Positions 24,715 to 64,000 of a DNA stretch of 64,000 bases are shown piece by piece. Made by a program: the position numbers and the translations under genes. The first letter of the stretch is position 1; every line of letters starts with the position of its first letter. The stretch is from Fasciola hepatica. Its lineage: Eukaryota > Platyhelminthes > Trematoda > Plagiorchiida > Fasciolidae. Where the stretch lies: the NCBI GenBank assembly GCA_948099385.1, contig CANUEZ040000156.1, positions 7,151,501-7,215,500 of the forward strand. The letters run 5' to 3'. A model generated the notes under the pieces. That model made no database searches and was not told the origin of the DNA. It saw only the letters and a list, made by a program, of their open reading frames with translations.

Positions 24715-25380
24715 GACCATGCACTTGGCGCCTCTCGAGCCTCTCACAAAATAAACCAATAATATTGACACTGCAGAACTGGTTGCATAAATGTGGTAAG
24801 TGTAACTCGACTCATCCCGGCGGGGGTTTGTTGCGCCTGTCCTCCGCCGGCCTGATTGGCTGAGGCTCCTCAGCCTACGCAGCCACTGGGCTATACCTGA
24901 CGGCATCACTTATGTTAGCTGCTGGCTTGAAGCGGTGGCCTAACTGACGCCCGCAAGCTGCTGGAGGGATCGCCTCGGCCGAGTCGGCATACACCATGCG
25001 GTAACCAAAATGGAGTTCTCCGAGGGTACAGTTGCAAACCCATGAGTTCATGTGCTTACCAATGGATGAGAACGAACTCAGTTGAATCCGGGGCAGTAGA
25101 CTATTGGAAGTATCGATTAGCTACTGAGATAGAAGGAACCAAAGTGGTGCAGTTCAGGGTCCGAAGATAAAACTTGGTCTTCCTTATTTCCCTGGTAAAT
25201 CCAGTCTGAACACACGGCCCTAGCATGTTTGACTTCCCTTCCCCATGCGCTTCCCTGTATCATTTATACAGCGCGACCCAGAGTGTCATCTGGGCCACTT
25301 TGATCTGACCTTTTTTTCAACAAATCCTCACTTACCTTCGTCTCATGTACCTCCTTTTCCGCCCCCTATTATGATCACGC
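24715..25380. other. Spacer, no recognised gene
   Basis: A G/C-rich stretch at about 24820-25000 contains a perfect tRNA-type A-box on the minus strand (TAGCCCAGTGG near 24885) but no B-box, so it is not called a SINE. Nothing else is recognised. Confidence 0.3.
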
Positions 25381-25439
25381 GTTACACCTAGGTTTCCGCT
25401 CGTAACCAGTTGTTTTTCAACCGAACCTCGGTGACTGCA

Positions 25440-25738
25440 TGAGAGGCAGTGGGGGGCACAAGAACCAGTAAAAAAGCCGCTTCCCCTGAAGCGAACCTGG
25501 TTAGCCCCCCATTCTCCACAGGTGAATGCTCTGCCAAGTTGCTACGAAAAGGGTTACGAACTGTCGGAACCCGGAGGGATTCACATATGGGCCCAGTGAA
25601 GCAGGAAACTGGACTTAACTCCCAGGGTGATGCCGAAAGTCCTGTGACCTGATCTGTCCTGAACTGAACTGAACTTGTGTGCATACAGCTGAACAAAATT
25701 CCGAACGTCCGCTCTGTGTAAACTGAACTGAACCGAAC
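25440..25738 (+). repeat. Probable LINE 3' end with TGAAC tails
   Basis: It ends in CCTGAACTGAACTGAAC (25656-25675) and a second TGAACTGAACC run (about 25722-25737). This is the same tail repeat as in the CR1-like copies at 15652-15668 and about 18065. The sequence upstream has no clear coding content. It lies less than 300 bp before the PRRC2 start codon, so it borders the promoter region. Confidence 0.45.
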
Positions 25739-25749
25739 TATCTATTTTC

Positions 25750-26027
25750 CCATGTAATGCAACTTATTGTTGATGCAAAGAGCGGTGGCTCTAGTCTTGT
25801 TTGTATCAACACAGTTTCGTTCTCCATTGTTGTCAGGGTGGTCGAAATGTAGGTCCCCACAGTTTTGTGTTTTCTTCGTTTCATCTCTCGCGTTTTCGTT
25901 CCTTGCGGAAAGTGGTCGTATTTATTTGTTATTCTTTTTATTCACTGTGGTCTTTGTAGCGCATTTTTCTTCGGACGGAACTGTGGCCAGCATTTCGGAA
26001 AGCCAATGCGGGCCCTCAACCCACAGA
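25750..26027 (+). promoter_or_regulatory. Probable PRRC2 5' leader / proximal upstream region
   Basis: This stretch between the LINE tail at 25737 and the start codon has T-rich tracts and no obvious TATA box. AG dinucleotides after short pyrimidine runs occur, including CCCACAG ending at 26026. Flatworm mRNAs can receive a trans-spliced leader close to the start codon, so 26026 is a candidate acceptor. Transcription start cannot be placed from sequence alone. Confidence 0.3.
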
Positions 26028-63574
<37,547 letters not shown>

Positions 63575-64000
63575 ACACTGTCCTGGAGCACATGCTTGCT
63601 TGTTTCACATCCTAAATACCCCTCACCCGAACGTGACCGGATTCGCGTCGTTCACCTTCGACCTATTGACTTCATTCACCCTCATGCGATAGACACATTC
63701 GGCTTGCAATGTATCCATTCTTTGTAATTTGCCCATCTCACGGGTTCTTCCGTTCTTTCATCTCTTCTACAAAACCGACCCCAATTTAGTGACCACGTCT
63801 TTGGATCTCCTTGTGACATACTCCATTCATGGGTTCTTTTTCTCCCCTTTTTCCAAATTTACTGGTTTATATGCACCAGTGTGCATAAACTTACTCATCC
63901 ACAGGACAATGTGCCACAAGTCGTTTCATTCTGCACTGTTCATCTTAACACAAATGAGACAGTGGAGAGTAAACATAGTCACCGCTATCTTTCAGCTTTT
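63575..64000 (+). other. Probable PRRC2 3' untranslated / downstream region
   Basis: C/T-rich sequence after the stop codon. I see no AATAAA. No other gene begins here. Confidence 0.35.

Noticed and set aside
24820..24900. tRNA-like SINE on the minus strand (perfect A-box at about 24885)
   Set aside because: No B-box at the expected distance and no second copy.

Overview
The window is animal nuclear DNA. It has one large intron-rich gene, long introns and spacers, and many decayed retroelements. The repeat types (RTE, CR1/Jockey-like LINEs, Penelope-like elements, Gypsy, tRNA-derived SINEs) and the divergent PRRC2 protein suggest a flatworm, most likely a digenean trematode. That assignment is an inference from style, not a sequence match. 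No prokaryotic features, CRISPR arrays or operons are present.

The one host protein gene I can support is a PRRC2/BAT2-family gene on the + strand. Thirteen exons between 26028 and 63574 join with compatible splice phases to give 7869 coding bases, about 2622 residues plus a stop. The conserved landmarks occur in family order: an N-terminal BAT2_N domain, the GWA..FSDEEE acidic motif, a charged helical stretch, an RG-rich stretch, the EEWETA motif, a GF.KV..K basic stretch, and a Pro/Gln/Ser/Gly-rich tail. One exon (47665-47870) has no start codon and appears only when splice sites are read by hand.

Layout. 1-26 kb is intergenic and repeat-dominated: a 5S-rRNA-like pseudogene (805-919, -), a solo LTR (2951-3392, +), an almost complete but broken CR1-like LINE (8.3-13.1 kb, -), two CR1-like fragments (14.7-15.7 and 16.4-18.1 kb, +), a decayed Gypsy element (18.4-21.2 kb, -), a long pyrimidine-rich stretch (21.8-24.2 kb), and a second solo LTR of the same family (24268-24710, -). 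Intron 1 (26134-33910) holds a tRNA-like SINE, RTE fragments (one split by two opposed SINEs) and a Penelope-like fragment. Intron 2 holds a Jockey-like LINE with a CTGT/CT microsatellite inside it. Intron 6 holds a decayed LINE on the - strand. Intron 10 holds a truncated transposase-like fragment. Intron 12 is largely filled by a Penelope-like element (-) with a GIY-YIG endonuclease, ending next to the last 3' splice site.

A tRNA-derived SINE of about 270 bp occurs at least ten times, all inside the PRRC2 gene. No single new biological system is evident. The most useful results are the PRRC2 gene model, the SINE family with dated nested insertions, the paired solo LTRs with 4-bp target duplications, and the Penelope element beside the terminal exon.
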